64,000 nt of DNA from Pontibacter sp. SGAir0037 (GCF_005491705.1 NZ_CP028092.1:1550001-1614000); one strand, 5' to 3'; counted from the first letter of the stretch, positions 8,986-20,078 are shown. Translations and numbers: made by a program. The notes: a model not told the origin generated them from the sequence alone.

Positions 8986-10269
8986 TTACTCAGCTGCGAC
9001 TCTCCAGACCGTATTTCCGGCATCGTCGGCTATCAGCATCGCGCCGTCAGGTAATACGGCTATGCCTACCGGTTGGCCATATACATCTTCGCCACCTCCT
9101 TCAGCTATAAATCCTGTCAGGAAATCTTCAGGTTTACCAGCAGGCTTGCCGTTGTTGAAAGGAACAAAGAGTACTTTATAACCGGAGAATTCGGAACGGT
9201 TCCAGGAGCCGTGCTGCCCGATAAAAGCCCCGTTCCTATACTTGGCAGGAAATGCATTACCTGTATAGAAGGCCAGGCCAAGCGAGGAAGTATGAGAACC
9301 TAAGGCTACATCAGGCACAATAGTCTGCTGCACCAGGTCTGGCCGTTCTCCGGCTCTTCTCGGATCTTCTTTAGGGCCGAAGTAGGCAAAAGGCCAACCA
9401 TAAAAACCTCCGTCTTTCACACTTGTTAAGTAATCCGGCACCAGGTCATCACCCAGGTTGTCGCGTTCGTTTACAGATGTCCATAACGTAGCGCTGTTCG
9501 GTGCCCAGGCCATTCCTACAGGATTGCGAAGACCACTGGCAAAAATCCGTTCACCCGACCCATCCGGATTAATTTCCAGAATAGCGGCTCTTCTGTTCTC
9601 TTCCTGCATGCCATACTCTCCTACGTTGCTGGCAGAGCCTACTGAGATGTAAATTTTACTGCCGTCGGCATTAGGAATGATGTTCCGTGTCCAGTGATGG
9701 TTATAACCACCGGCAGGCAGTTCGACAATTTTTTCCCCTTTGCCGCTTAGCTTTGTCTGGCCGTTGCGGTAAGGGTAACGCACTAAGCCATCGGTATTTG
9801 CCACATAAAAGTAATTGTTCAGCACCAGCATGCCTAAAGGTTGGTTCAGGTCTTCTGCAAACACTTCCTGCACATCAGGTTTCCCATCTTTGTTGGTGTC
9901 CCGGAAGAGGGTGATCCGGTTCGCGCTTTTCTCTTCATCATCGCTTTCTGCAACAAAGATATCCTGATTGGGGGCCACATAAATCCACCGTGGATGCTTC
10001 AGGTCTCCGGCAAATGTTGTGACTGAAAAACCTGCTGGTGCCTGTGGCGTGCGGCCATCTGACCAGCCAATCACATTGCTTCTCTTCTCGGCATCATGTG
10101 TTGTGTCAGGTGCCGGCAGGTTCAGGGTTTGTACGGCTGTTTCTACAGTTGTGCTATCCTGTGCTTGTTGCTGCGCATGGCTGTTTTCATCGTGGTTTTG
10201 CTTGGAGTTGCAACCATACGTAGCTGCCATTACAGCTAATACCATTAGCGTATACTTAAATTTTTTCAT
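8986..10269 (-). CDS. sorbosone dehydrogenase family lipoprotein (beta-propeller)
   Basis: This 427-residue protein has a lipoprotein signal (ending TYGCNSK, lipid Cys at about residue 20) and a Gln/Asp-rich linker. The body resembles the PQQ-type glucose/sorbosone dehydrogenase beta-propeller (WSDGRTPQAP, GLRNPVGMAWAP, GQHGSWNRSEFSGYK). No CXXCH haem motif is visible, so electron transfer would need a partner. It is probably anchored in the periplasm and oxidises an aldose or similar; the true substrate is unknown. Many proteins with this label are untested. The next gene, dinB, is divergent. Confidence 0.85.
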   Translation of the reverse strand: MKKFKYTLMVLAVMAATYGCNSKQNHDENSHAQQQAQDSTTVETAVQTLNLPAPDTTHDAEKRSNVIGWSDGRTPQAPAGFSVTTFAGDLKHPRWIYVAPNQDIFVAESDDEEKSANRITLFRDTNKDGKPDVQEVFAEDLNQPLGMLVLNNYFYVANTDGLVRYPYRNGQTKLSGKGEKIVELPAGGYNHHWTRNIIPNADGSKIYISVGSASNVGEYGMQEENRRAAILEINPDGSGERIFASGLRNPVGMAWAPNSATLWTSVNERDNLGDDLVPDYLTSVKDGGFYGWPFAYFGPKEDPRRAGERPDLVQQTIVPDVALGSHTSSLGLAFYTGNAFPAKYRNGAFIGQHGSWNRSEFSGYKVLFVPFNNGKPAGKPEDFLTGFIAEGGGEDVYGQPVGIAVLPDGAMLIADDAGNTVWRVAAE

Positions 10270-10506
10270 AGTTGGTTGAGTGCATTATGTAAATGATAAT
10301 GAATTTCAAGCAAGTGTATACGGGCAGAAAGACCTTAAAGCCTAAAACAAAAACAGAACATGATCTATATGGGCTCCTTCGGCTGCTCATCGTTAATCTG
10401 CCCTCGAATTCTATATAGGTTCATAAAACAAGTATAAAAGGAGCAAGAGACAAGGCCGGTTTTTAGTTGATAATTGCGTACTTTGCAATGCAAACTTGTC
10501 TCTGTT

Positions 10507-11586
10507 TTGAGTCAGCCAGTCCGTAAAATCATACACATAGATATGGACGCTTTTTATGCGTCGGTGGAGCAGCGGGATAACCCGGAACTGCGTGGTAAGC
10601 CTGTAGCTGTTGGCGGTTCAAGGGCCAGAGGGGTGGTAGCTGCGGCCAGTTATGAAGCCCGCAAATTCGGGGTTCATTCTGCCCTAGCCTCTAAAATTGC
10701 AGCACAGCGTTGTCCACATCTTGTTTTTGTGAAGCCCCGCTTTGATGTATACAGCGCTGTATCACGGCAGATACGGGAAATCTTTTATGGCTACACCGAC
10801 CTGGTGGAACCTCTCTCGCTGGATGAGGCATACCTGGATGTAACGGAAAATAAAATCGGCATGCCATCTGCCAGTATTATTGCAAAGGAAATTAAAAAGC
10901 GTATTCTGGAAGAAACAGGTTTAACGGCTTCCGCTGGAGTCTCTTTTAATAAGTTCCTGGCAAAGATTGCTTCAGACATGAATAAGCCGGATGGCTTTAA
11001 GCTGATTACACCCGATACAGCAGAAGAACTGGTAGCCGGACTGGCTATAGAAAAGTTTCATGGTATCGGCAAGGTGACAGCCACTAAAATGCAAAGTATG
11101 GGTATTCTCACAGGCTCCGATCTAAGGCAACGCAGTGAGGAAGACTTGGTCAGGAACTTTGGGAAAGTCGGGCACTACTATTTTAACATTGCCAGGGCAA
11201 AAGATAACCGGGAAGTACAGCCGCACCGTATCCGCAAATCAATTGGTTCTGAACGTACCTTCGAAGTAGACTTGGCTGAAGCGGAAGAAATGCTTCCTGA
11301 GTTGGAGAAGCTGGCACGGGAGGTAGCCTATGACATGGAAAGGCTGCAGGCCTCAGCTAAAACCATCACTCTAAAAATTAAATACTTCGATTTTACCTTA
11401 AACACCCGGAGCAAAACTTACCTCAGCAACTTTAACAGTGCTGATGCTATTTATACAATTGCACGCGAATTGCTGTACACCCCGCAGTTTCCCCTCTACC
11501 CTGTCCGCTTATTGGGTATCTCTGCCTCCAACCTGTTTTACCAGCATCAGAAACAGGAAGGCTATCAGCTAACCATAGAGTTTTAA
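10507..11586 (+). CDS. dinB: DNA polymerase IV
   Basis: This Y-family translesion polymerase shows HIDMDAFYASVEQ, the catalytic SLDEAYLDVT, SAGVSFNKFLAKIASDMNKPDG, a helix-hairpin-helix region (HGIGKVTATKM) and the little-finger domain. No in-frame ATG precedes the conserved core: the first in-frame ATG is inside HIDMDAF. The start must be a TTG. I chose 10507, which gives MSQPVRKIIHIDMD and fits the usual family N-terminus. Another TTG at 10474 would add 11 residues (RTLQCKLVSVL) that look non-coding. A partial -7-like TACTTTG lies at 10480-10486, which also favours the later start. Confidence 0.9.
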   Translation: MSQPVRKIIHIDMDAFYASVEQRDNPELRGKPVAVGGSRARGVVAAASYEARKFGVHSALASKIAAQRCPHLVFVKPRFDVYSAVSRQIREIFYGYTDLVEPLSLDEAYLDVTENKIGMPSASIIAKEIKKRILEETGLTASAGVSFNKFLAKIASDMNKPDGFKLITPDTAEELVAGLAIEKFHGIGKVTATKMQSMGILTGSDLRQRSEEDLVRNFGKVGHYYFNIARAKDNREVQPHRIRKSIGSERTFEVDLAEAEEMLPELEKLAREVAYDMERLQASAKTITLKIKYFDFTLNTRSKTYLSNFNSADAIYTIARELLYTPQFPLYPVRLLGISASNLFYQHQKQEGYQLTIEF

Positions 11587-11687
11587 GTGTATTTTAAACT
11601 TTACGGTTTCGCCTTAGTCTTAGAAGTAACAAATTAACATAATTTATCTTTAAACCTTTTAACCTAAACTAATCACCCACCTTTTTT

Positions 11688-14192
11688 ATGAGTAAGAAAG
11701 TACGTCTGGCACAAGCTGCCATCCTCTTGCTGGCTGGTGCTCTTCTGGCACCTCCGGGGTATGCCCAAACCAAGAAGCAGAAAAAAGAACAGGCTAAAAA
11801 GCAAGCTACTGAGGCTTCAGCGGCACCTGCTGCCAAACGCGATGATGGCAAACCGAGGCCTTACAATGAAGTTATCACAGCTAAAGCCGTAACAGATGAT
11901 GGCCTATTTAAAGTACACCGCTTCGACGACAAGTACTTTTACGAGATTCCGGATACTTTGCTGAACCGCGACATGCTGTTGGTTAGCCGTATTGCCAAAA
12001 CAGCCACTAACATTGGTTACGGCGGAGAAGAGCTCGACACGCAGATGCTGCGCTGGGAAAAGAAAGGCGATAAAATTCTGCTCCGCGTGATGTCTACCCA
12101 AAATGTGGCGGCCGATACGCTTGAAATTTTTCATTCTGTTACAAACTCAAACTTTGCCCCTGTTATACAGGCCTTCGATATTAAAGCCTACAACAACGGT
12201 ACACAGGTGGTAGAGGTAACCGATTTCTTCTCAAAAGACGTGCCTGCCTTAGGCCTCGACAAAAGAAGACGTGACCAGTACAAAGTAAGCCGCCTGGATG
12301 ATAAGCGCTCATTTATTGAAAGTGTTAAAAGCTTCCCGATGAACATTGAGGCCCGCTCTCTGATGACTTATGAAGCAAAAGAAGCACCTTCAAACTCAAA
12401 CTCAAGTACCATATCTCTGGAACTGAACCACTCGATGGTGCTGCTTCCTAAAAGACCAATGCCTGCCCGTAGATTCGATCAGCGCGTAGGGTATTTCACC
12501 ATCAGCCAGACCGATTACGGAACTGATGAGCAGCGTGCCGCTAAGCGCCGATATATCGTGCGCTGGAAACTGGAGCCAAAAGACAAAGAGGCTTATGCCC
12601 GTGGCGAACTGGTGGAGCCTGTAAAGCCTATTGTTTACTATATAGATCCTGCCACTCCGCTTAAATGGCGCCCTTACCTGAAAAAAGGCGTGGAAGACTG
12701 GAACAAAGCATTCGAAGCAGCAGGTTTTAAAAATGCCATTTTAGCCAAAGATCCTCCATCTCCGGCAGAAGATCCTGAGTTCAGCACCGAAGATGCCCGT
12801 TATTCTGTTATCCGCTATTTCTCTTCAGAAACACAGAACGCTTATGGTCCCAATGTGCACGACCCTCGTTCAGGAGAAATTCTTGAAAGCCATATTGGCT
12901 GGTATCACAATGTGATGAACCTGGTACGCAACTGGTATTTTATACAGACTGCTGCCGTTAATCCGGATGCCCGCAGCATTCAGTTTAAAGATGAAGTAAT
13001 GGGTGAGCTGATCCGCTTTGTGGCTGCACATGAGGTCGGCCATACGCTGGGCTTACCTCATAACATGGGTTCCAGCGCTGCTTACCCGGTAGATAAACTA
13101 CGTGATGCAGAATTTACCAAGGCGATGGGAACTGCACCGTCTATTATGGATTATGCCCGCTTTAACTATGTGGCGCAGCCCGAAGACAAAGGTGTGGCTC
13201 TAATGCCGGGCATAGGTGTTTACGATAAATACTCGGTAAAATGGGGCTATACCTATTTCCCTGAAAATAATGGATATGATAACGTAGCGAAACTGAATGC
13301 CTGGGTGAAGGAGCATGAGAACGACCCGAAGTACCGTTTCGGCCGTCAACAAGGCAACCCGGTTGACCCATCATCTCAAACCGAGGATTTAGGCGACGAT
13401 GCCATGAAAGCAAGTACCTACGGTATTGCAAACCTAAAGCGCATTATGCCGAACCTGATGTCATGGACTACGGCTAATAACCAGGATTATGCGGATCTGG
13501 AGGAAATGTATGGACAGGTTGTCGGCCAGTGGAACCGCTATATGGGGCACGTAACAGCAAACATTGGCGGTATTTACGAGAACTATAAAGCCGGAGGTCA
13601 GAAAGGCGATGTTTACTCTTATGTGCCAAAGGAAAAGCAGAAGCGTGCGATGCAGTTCCTGAACGAGCAGACTTTCGCTACCCCCACCTGGTTGCTGGAC
13701 GAGAACATCCTGCGCAAGTTTGAAGGGGCCGGCACTGTAGACCGTATCAGCCAGGCACAGGTAAGGGTGCTGAACAATGTACTGGATGCAGACCGAATGG
13801 GTCGCATTCTGCAGGCCCAGGCATCACTTGGGAACAAGACCTATACTTTACCGGAAATGATGGCTGATTTGCGAACAGGCATCTGGTCAGAAATTGCAAC
13901 AGGTAAAACAGTGGATATGTACCGCCGTAACCTGCAAAGAGGCTACCTGGAAAGCATGGCTTCCCTGATGAAGGACGAGCAAAGTACAGGTAGCAGCTCA
14001 GGCAGCCGTTTCTCCAGAGGTACGGCTGTAAATGTGGCGCAGTCTGATATCCGTCCGATGGTGCGTGGCGAGCTGATGACGCTTCAGGGGCAAATCAAAG
14101 CCTCTATTGCCAAAACGCAGGATACCATGACCAAGTACCATCTGCAGGATGCGCTGGTACGAATAGATACTATATTAAATCCCAAGAGTTAG
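11688..14192 (+). CDS. secreted zinc-dependent metalloprotease (DUF5117/DUF4953 family), second copy
   Basis: This 834-residue protein has a signal peptide (residues 1-26, ending GYAQ) and then a Lys/Ala-rich linker (27-55). The zinc motif is HEVGHTLGLPH at 448-458, with SIMDYARF near 486 as Met-turn. Domain order matches the protein at 3223-5664 (DUF5118-like, DUF5117, DUF4953), but the sequences are clearly diverged, so this is an old duplication. The substrate is unknown. It is followed by a GC-rich terminator. Confidence 0.92.
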   Translation: MSKKVRLAQAAILLLAGALLAPPGYAQTKKQKKEQAKKQATEASAAPAAKRDDGKPRPYNEVITAKAVTDDGLFKVHRFDDKYFYEIPDTLLNRDMLLVSRIAKTATNIGYGGEELDTQMLRWEKKGDKILLRVMSTQNVAADTLEIFHSVTNSNFAPVIQAFDIKAYNNGTQVVEVTDFFSKDVPALGLDKRRRDQYKVSRLDDKRSFIESVKSFPMNIEARSLMTYEAKEAPSNSNSSTISLELNHSMVLLPKRPMPARRFDQRVGYFTISQTDYGTDEQRAAKRRYIVRWKLEPKDKEAYARGELVEPVKPIVYYIDPATPLKWRPYLKKGVEDWNKAFEAAGFKNAILAKDPPSPAEDPEFSTEDARYSVIRYFSSETQNAYGPNVHDPRSGEILESHIGWYHNVMNLVRNWYFIQTAAVNPDARSIQFKDEVMGELIRFVAAHEVGHTLGLPHNMGSSAAYPVDKLRDAEFTKAMGTAPSIMDYARFNYVAQPEDKGVALMPGIGVYDKYSVKWGYTYFPENNGYDNVAKLNAWVKEHENDPKYRFGRQQGNPVDPSSQTEDLGDDAMKASTYGIANLKRIMPNLMSWTTANNQDYADLEEMYGQVVGQWNRYMGHVTANIGGIYENYKAGGQKGDVYSYVPKEKQKRAMQFLNEQTFATPTWLLDENILRKFEGAGTVDRISQAQVRVLNNVLDADRMGRILQAQASLGNKTYTLPEMMADLRTGIWSEIATGKTVDMYRRNLQRGYLESMASLMKDEQSTGSSSGSRFSRGTAVNVAQSDIRPMVRGELMTLQGQIKASIAKTQDTMTKYHLQDALVRIDTILNPKS

Positions 14193-14334
14193 TGATAAAA
14201 GGATACAAGTATCAAGACATTAGACATAAGACTTTTTGTTATGTAAATAGTTGATAAACAATTTTTATATCAAAACATGCTTTTTCTTTAAAAGAAAACT
14301 ATTTTTTCCAGATACTTATTACCTTATATAACGG

Positions 14335-14365
14335 AAGCCCCGGCTGATGAGCCGGGGCTTTTTTA
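14335..14365 (+). terminator. rho-independent terminator
   Basis: A 10-bp GC-rich perfect stem (AAGCCCCGGC at 14335-14344 and GCCGGGGCTT at 14351-14360) with a 6-nt loop is followed by TTTTTA. It lies 143 bp after the metalloprotease stop codon. Confidence 0.9.
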
Positions 14366-14471
14366 TTTCCAAAATAGATAATATTCTTCTTTTACCCCCT
14401 CCTTTTCCGGTTTCACCCCATTCATTTTTACCACTCCACCTTTTCCTGTTCTTTTGAAGAAAAGAAAGAAA

Positions 14472-15545
14472 ATGATTATGCCTTTTAAAAAATTACATCA
14501 GTATAAACTCCGCTTTTGGCAGCAATGGTTGCTTCTTGCGGTCTCAGTATGGTTTGTTCTTAATCTTTCAGATACCATACTATACCTTTATAGACTCCAA
14601 ACTTGGGGGAACTATATTACATATGAAGATGGCACCCCCGTAACTGTTTGGCAAAGAATTATAAGTCACAATACTGAAGGTTTGCTATGGTTATTTATCC
14701 CTTTTTTTTCTCTACTAGCCGAAGCTAACTACCACTTTGTCTTTAAAAGAAAAAACATGATGCTCTTTGTCATCAGTACATTTGCTTGCGGAGCAGCAGG
14801 CGTGTCCTTAACTGTAGTTGTTGATGCATTATTCAATCGTTTACACTCAAGTATAATAGATGCTCTTCCTTTTGCTGTTACTTTGTCTTTATGGTTTCTC
14901 TTTTATTCGATCCTTAGAGATTATATATATAAAAGAATAAACATTGCTGAAACACTTTCTGAAAAATCACAGGCAGAGCTATTAGCTTTAAAAGCACAAA
15001 TAAACCCTCACTTCTTTTTTAACACGCTCAATAGTTTATTTGGAACAGCCTTAGAAGAGAAAGCTCCCCGTACAGCAGAAAGTATAGACCAGTTAGCAGG
15101 CATCATGCGCTATACCATAACTGAAACACAGCAGAACTTTACCTTAATCTCTAATGAGATAAAATTTTTAGAAGATTACCTGCACCTGCAAAGATTGAGG
15201 CTACCTGTAAAAGATAATATTATAGTAAAAAAAGAAATCAGCTACGACGGACAGCCTTATGCTATAGCACCTATGCTACTTATACCCTTTATTGAGAATG
15301 CGTTCAAATATGGGGTTAGCATAGATCAGGATTGTTTTATTCATATTAAACTGGTAGTCGAAAATCATCAACTACATTTAGTAGTGAGTAACAAAGTATT
15401 GCGCGAAAATACAACTACGAAAGGTGCGGGTACGGGCATAGTCAATGCAAAAAAGCGATTGAGTCTCCTATACCCCCAGAAGCACGATCTTTATGTTTCG
15501 AATAAAGAAAACTTTGTTGTCGATTTGAAAATTACCTTCTCCTAA
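14472..15545 (+). CDS. LytS/YehU-type sensor histidine kinase
   Basis: This 357-residue membrane kinase has about four N-terminal transmembrane segments (roughly residues 19-39, 70-86, 95-119, 132-149). A His_kinase domain follows with the phospho-acceptor His in LKAQINPHFFFNTLNSLFG (H180). The ATPase part has an N-box (LIPFIENAFKYG, about 270-281) and a short G-box (TKGAGTGI). I chose the ATG at 14472, since the frame only extends upstream to a TTG. The LytTR response regulator gene 139 bp downstream is the expected partner. No periplasmic sensor domain is visible, so the signal is probably sensed in or at the membrane. Confidence 0.92.
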   Translation: MIMPFKKLHQYKLRFWQQWLLLAVSVWFVLNLSDTILYLYRLQTWGNYITYEDGTPVTVWQRIISHNTEGLLWLFIPFFSLLAEANYHFVFKRKNMMLFVISTFACGAAGVSLTVVVDALFNRLHSSIIDALPFAVTLSLWFLFYSILRDYIYKRINIAETLSEKSQAELLALKAQINPHFFFNTLNSLFGTALEEKAPRTAESIDQLAGIMRYTITETQQNFTLISNEIKFLEDYLHLQRLRLPVKDNIIVKKEISYDGQPYAIAPMLLIPFIENAFKYGVSIDQDCFIHIKLVVENHQLHLVVSNKVLRENTTTKGAGTGIVNAKKRLSLLYPQKHDLYVSNKENFVVDLKITFS

Positions 15546-15684
15546 ACCCAGCTGTAAAAGCCTTATTTATACCGAAGGTGAACGGTTTTTAGAGAAGTAT
15601 AATTTAAAATTAAACTATATTTAGGTAATCTTATCTAAAGCTACGGATTTCTAAAGGAATAACATCAACATTATCTTGTAATAA

Positions 15685-16395
15685 ATGTCTTCCAGTATCT
15701 CCTGCATCGCCATCGACGACGAACCTATAGCGCTAAAAGTAATTCAGTCGCATGCCCTTAAAGTACCATTCCTGGAACTGGAAAATGTTTTTGTGAGTGC
15801 AGCGGAGGCTTTGAATTACATACAGCAGCAGAAGGTAAACCTGATTTTCCTGGACATCAACATGCCAGACATTACTGGAATTGAATTTGCCAAACTTGTT
15901 CCACCACAAACCAAAGTAATCTTTACCACCGCCTACCCTGACTATGCTGTGGAGGGTTTTGAGCTGGCAGCCACCGACTATATTCTCAAGCCCATCAGTT
16001 TTGCCAGGTTTCTGAAAGCCTGCACCCGTGTGCAGGAACAAATAAGTGCTGGCTTAACTGATAGTTTGAACCCAGGAGAGGAATTTCTTTTTGTGAAAGA
16101 TGGCTTTTCTATGGTGCGCATTAACCTGGAAAATCTGCTGTATGTAAAAGCAGACGACAATTATCTTACTTTTCAGGAGTCGCAACAACGAACAGTTGCC
16201 AGAATGACTATGACAGATGCGGTGGAGAAGCTTGTAAATAAGTCTTTCCTGCGGGTACACAAGTCTTATATTATTTCGCTTTCTAAAATTGAAAAAATTG
16301 AGCGGCACCAGGTTATAGTGGCAGGAAATGCTATACCTCTCTCCACAATGTATAGAGATGATCTGCTGCAGCGACTCGCCCTTACTTCCACATAA
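15685..16395 (+). CDS. LytTR-family response regulator
   Basis: This 236-residue protein has a receiver domain (residues 1-120; acidic DDE at 11-13, phospho-acceptor D57 in LIFLDINMP, K102 in ILKPIS) and a C-terminal LytTR DNA-binding domain (about 133-236; VKDGFSMVRI and FLRVHKSYIISLSKI). It is the expected partner of the LytS-type kinase just upstream. Targets of this type are usually envelope or autolysis genes, but none can be inferred here. Confidence 0.94.
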   Translation: MSSSISCIAIDDEPIALKVIQSHALKVPFLELENVFVSAAEALNYIQQQKVNLIFLDINMPDITGIEFAKLVPPQTKVIFTTAYPDYAVEGFELAATDYILKPISFARFLKACTRVQEQISAGLTDSLNPGEEFLFVKDGFSMVRINLENLLYVKADDNYLTFQESQQRTVARMTMTDAVEKLVNKSFLRVHKSYIISLSKIEKIERHQVIVAGNAIPLSTMYRDDLLQRLALTST

Positions 16396-16571
16396 AGTAA
16401 ATCAGCATTAAGAAAAGGCACCCCAAATTTCAACACGAAGTAAGAATTGCGGCAAAATTCCCCTTGAATTTTAAGAAAGATATGCTATGTAAAACCAGAA
16501 GCAATGGAAGTGATAACAGGAATATCAAATATTACCCTTAACTTTACAGCCCATATAGTTAATACAAACTT

Positions 16572-18185
16572 ATGGCTACTAAATATATTTTTGTTACAGG
16601 TGGTGTTACTTCCTCATTAGGCAAAGGCATTATCTCTGCTTCTCTTGCTAAGTTGCTGCAGGCAAGAGGATTCTCTGTAACTATTCAAAAGTTCGACCCT
16701 TATATTAACATCGACCCTGGAACCATGAATCCGTACGAGCACGGTGAGTGCTTTGTAACGGAAGACGGAGCAGAAACAGACCTTGACTTAGGGCACTACG
16801 AACGCTTCCTGAACAGGCCTACTTCTCAGGCAAACAATGTAACTACCGGTCGTATTTACCACCATGTGATTACGCAGGAACGCCAGGGGGCTTTTCTGGG
16901 TAAAACGGTTCAGGTTGTACCTCATATTACTGACGAGATAAAACGCCGCCTGCTTTTACTGGGGCAATCCGGCGAATACGATATAGTCATTACGGAAATA
17001 GGTGGTTGCGTAGGCGATATCGAATCGCTTCCGTTTATCGAAGCCGTGCGCCAGCTACGCTGGGAGCTGGGTGTAAACGAATCATGTGTGATTCACCTGA
17101 CGCTGCTCCCTTACCTGAAAGCAGCCGGTGAGCTGAAAACAAAACCTACACAGCACTCTGTTCGGTCTCTTTCTGAAGCAGGAGTACAAACCGATATTCT
17201 TGTTTGCCGCTCAGAGCATCCGATTCCGGTTGAAATGCGCAAGAAAATTGCGCTCTTCTGTAATGTAAAAGTAAACTCTGTTATAGAATCGCTTGATGCT
17301 GATACAATTTACGATGTACCACTGCTGATGCGAAAGGAGAAGCTCGATGAACGTGTTATCAATAAACTAAAACTCCCACACCGTGCCGACCCAGACCTGG
17401 ATGCCTGGAAGGAATTTTTGGGCCGCCTCAAAAATCCGACGGCAGAAGTTAATATTGCATTGGTAGGCAAGTATGTAGAGCTAAAAGACGCTTATAAATC
17501 CATTATTGAGTCCTTTATTCATGCAGGGGCAGCCAACGAATGTAAGGTAAACATTAAATGGCTTCAGTCAGAGAATATCAATGCCGAGAACGTGGCTTCT
17601 TTCTTACATGACATGGACGGCGTATTGGTAGCACCTGGTTTTGGAGAGCGTGGATTTGCAGGTAAACTGGAAGCTATACGCTATGTAAGAGAAAACAGAA
17701 TTCCATTCTTTGGAATTTGCCTGGGCATGCAATGTGCTTCTGTAGAGTTTGCCCGAAATGTGCTTGGGTTAAAAGACGCTGCTTCTACTGAAATGATACC
17801 TGACACCCCGCATCCTGTTATCGATTTAATGGAGGGCCAAAAAGAAATTACTGAAAAAGGCGGCACCATGCGATTGGGTGCTTATACTTGTGAACTAAAA
17901 AGAGGTACAAAAGCATTCTCTATATACGGCAAGTCCAAAATATCTGAGCGTCACCGTCATAGATACGAATTTAACAATAAATACCTGGCTGCTTTTGAAG
18001 AGGCCGGCATGATTGCTTCGGGTATAAATCCAGACACAGGTCTAGTTGAAGTGATAGAACTGCCGGAACACCCTTGGTTTGTAGCAGCGCAGTATCACCC
18101 GGAACTGAAAAGCACAGTGCTTAATCCACATCCGCTTTTTGTTAAGTTTGTAAAAGCTGCTATGAATTACAATAAGTCAAACTAA
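16572..18185 (+). CDS. pyrG: CTP synthase (glutamine-hydrolysing)
   Basis: This 537-residue enzyme converts UTP, ATP and glutamine to CTP, the last step of pyrimidine nucleotide synthesis. The N-terminal amidoligase domain shows [14 protein letters not shown] and [11 protein letters not shown]. The C-terminal class I glutaminase has the nucleophile Cys in [10 protein letters not shown] and a catalytic His-Pro-Glu in QYHPELKS. Length is normal. It is 29 bp upstream of yidC on the same strand, so the two probably form an operon. Confidence 0.97.
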   Translation: MATKYIFVTGGVTSSLGKGIISASLAKLLQARGFSVTIQKFDPYINIDPGTMNPYEHGECFVTEDGAETDLDLGHYERFLNRPTSQANNVTTGRIYHHVITQERQGAFLGKTVQVVPHITDEIKRRLLLLGQSGEYDIVITEIGGCVGDIESLPFIEAVRQLRWELGVNESCVIHLTLLPYLKAAGELKTKPTQHSVRSLSEAGVQTDILVCRSEHPIPVEMRKKIALFCNVKVNSVIESLDADTIYDVPLLMRKEKLDERVINKLKLPHRADPDLDAWKEFLGRLKNPTAEVNIALVGKYVELKDAYKSIIESFIHAGAANECKVNIKWLQSENINAENVASFLHDMDGVLVAPGFGERGFAGKLEAIRYVRENRIPFFGICLGMQCASVEFARNVLGLKDAASTEMIPDTPHPVIDLMEGQKEITEKGGTMRLGAYTCELKRGTKAFSIYGKSKISERHRHRYEFNNKYLAAFEEAGMIASGINPDTGLVEVIELPEHPWFVAAQYHPELKSTVLNPHPLFVKFVKAAMNYNKSN

Positions 18186-18214
18186 CCACATACATACACT
18201 CAATTATTTATTAA

Positions 18215-20059
18215 ATGGATAGAAATCAAGCCATTGGCTTTGGACTCATCGCGGTTCTTTTGCTGGTTTACTCTTTTTTCTTTGCGGGTGAGCCAGACCA
18301 GGTGCAGCAGGCACCTCAGGAGACAACTGCTCAGATAGCGCCTGGTACACAGGCTGGTGCAGCACAGACTGTTCCGAACGATTCTTTGGAGCAGGCTCGC
18401 CGGGCATCGGCACTTGGTTCTTTCGGAGCAGCGGCACGTGGCGAAGCTACTACAACTGTTCTGGAGAGCAAAGACCTGCGTATTACTTTTAATACAAAAG
18501 GCGGCCAGGTTGAAGAGGTTGAATTAAAGAACTATAAGACTTATCAAGGCGGCCCACTGATACTGTTCGACAGCGAAAGCAGCAAAACAGATGTGCAGTT
18601 CACCAGCAACGAAGGCCGTGCGGTTAAACTTTCTGACCTGTATTTTGTGCCGTCGCAGGTGCAGCAGGGCGCTTCCGGCGATGTTGCCACACAGACCATA
18701 GGTTTCCGTGCTCAAATTGGGGAAGGGCAATATATAGATCAGATCTATACCGTTTATGAAACTGGTTTCCAGGTAGGATATAAGCTTGAATTTACTGGCC
18801 TTAATAACCAGATAAGCGGCGAAAACCTTGTTTTCACCTGGAACGACAGAGTAAAGCAGCTGGAGCGTGACATCAAGCAGAATCGTGCGAAAACAGCCGT
18901 GAATTACTATACCGTAGAAGATGGCTTTGATAAGCTGAATGTAGCAGAAGGTACTGAAACCACCACACTTGCCGAGCCGGTTAAATGGGTAGCCAACAAG
19001 CAGAACTTCTTTACAGCAGGTATCATTGCGACAGATGTCTTCTCAGGCGCTAAAATCACTTCCAGCACCGATCCTGCAGATACAGCAGTTGTAAAAACTT
19101 TTTCTTCTGAATTAAACATTCCTGCTCAAAGTGTTCTGGCAGGTAATGGGCAGTTTATTTACTACTTTGGTCCGAACGACTTCAAGGTACTTAAAACCAT
19201 GGGAGATGACTTCCACAAGAACCTGGATCTGGGTTGGGGAATCTTCTCTTACGTGAACAGATGGATTATTATTCCGGCTTTTGATTTCCTGGAAAACTTC
19301 ATTGGTAACTACGGTATCATTATTATCCTGCTGGTGCTTTATATAAAGCTGATCCTGTTCCCGCTGACATACAAATCTTACGTGTCGATGGCCAAAATGA
19401 AGGTGCTGAAGCCTGAGATTGATGCCATCAAAGAGCGTAATGAAGGCGATATGCAGAAAACGCAGATGGAAACCATGAAGCTCTATTCTGAAATGGGTGT
19501 TAGCCCGATCAGTGGCTGCGTTCCGCTTCTGCTCCAGATTCCGATCCTGTTCGCCATGTTCAATTTCTTCCCGAACTCTATTGAACTTCGCCAGGAGGCA
19601 TTTCTGTGGGCCGACGACCTTTCAACTTACGATGTATTTGCGCGATTACCAATTACGATTCCTTTTTATGGTGATCACGTGAGTATGTTCACTTTGCTCA
19701 TGACCGCTTCCACTATACTTACTACTTGGTACAATAACCAGATGAATACGGCTATGCAGGGACCAATGAAGTTTTACAGCTACCTGATGCCGGTTATCTT
19801 TATGTTTGTGCTTAACTCCTTCCCTGCCGGACTAAGCTTCTACTACTTTGTCTCGAATATGGTAACATTTGGTCAGCAGGCCTTGATCCGTTCTTTTGTG
19901 GATGATACCAAGATCAGAGCAAGACTGGAAGAGAACAGAGACAAGCGCAAAGAGAAGAAAAAAACAGGCGGACCTTCTTTTACAGAGCGTATGCAGGAAG
20001 CCATGCGTGCAGCAGCTGAAAAAGAGCAACAAAAGCGCATTAAATCTGATAAAAAATAA
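18215..20059 (+). CDS. yidC: membrane protein insertase YidC
   Basis: This 614-residue inner-membrane insertase has an N-terminal transmembrane segment (AIGFGLIAVLLLVYSFFF), a periplasmic beta-sandwich domain (about 80-350) and the conserved YidC core of five transmembrane segments (about 355-575), including PISGCVPLLLQIPILFAMF and FPAGLSFYYFVSN. The tail is Lys/Glu/Arg-rich, as expected for contact with ribosomes. It inserts membrane proteins alone or with SecYEG. It follows pyrG directly and ends at a clear terminator. Confidence 0.97.
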   Translation: MDRNQAIGFGLIAVLLLVYSFFFAGEPDQVQQAPQETTAQIAPGTQAGAAQTVPNDSLEQARRASALGSFGAAARGEATTTVLESKDLRITFNTKGGQVEEVELKNYKTYQGGPLILFDSESSKTDVQFTSNEGRAVKLSDLYFVPSQVQQGASGDVATQTIGFRAQIGEGQYIDQIYTVYETGFQVGYKLEFTGLNNQISGENLVFTWNDRVKQLERDIKQNRAKTAVNYYTVEDGFDKLNVAEGTETTTLAEPVKWVANKQNFFTAGIIATDVFSGAKITSSTDPADTAVVKTFSSELNIPAQSVLAGNGQFIYYFGPNDFKVLKTMGDDFHKNLDLGWGIFSYVNRWIIIPAFDFLENFIGNYGIIIILLVLYIKLILFPLTYKSYVSMAKMKVLKPEIDAIKERNEGDMQKTQMETMKLYSEMGVSPISGCVPLLLQIPILFAMFNFFPNSIELRQEAFLWADDLSTYDVFARLPITIPFYGDHVSMFTLLMTASTILTTWYNNQMNTAMQGPMKFYSYLMPVIFMFVLNSFPAGLSFYYFVSNMVTFGQQALIRSFVDDTKIRARLEENRDKRKEKKKTGGPSFTERMQEAMRAAAEKEQQKRIKSDKK

Positions 20060-20078
20060 CTATACCTAATCAATCTGC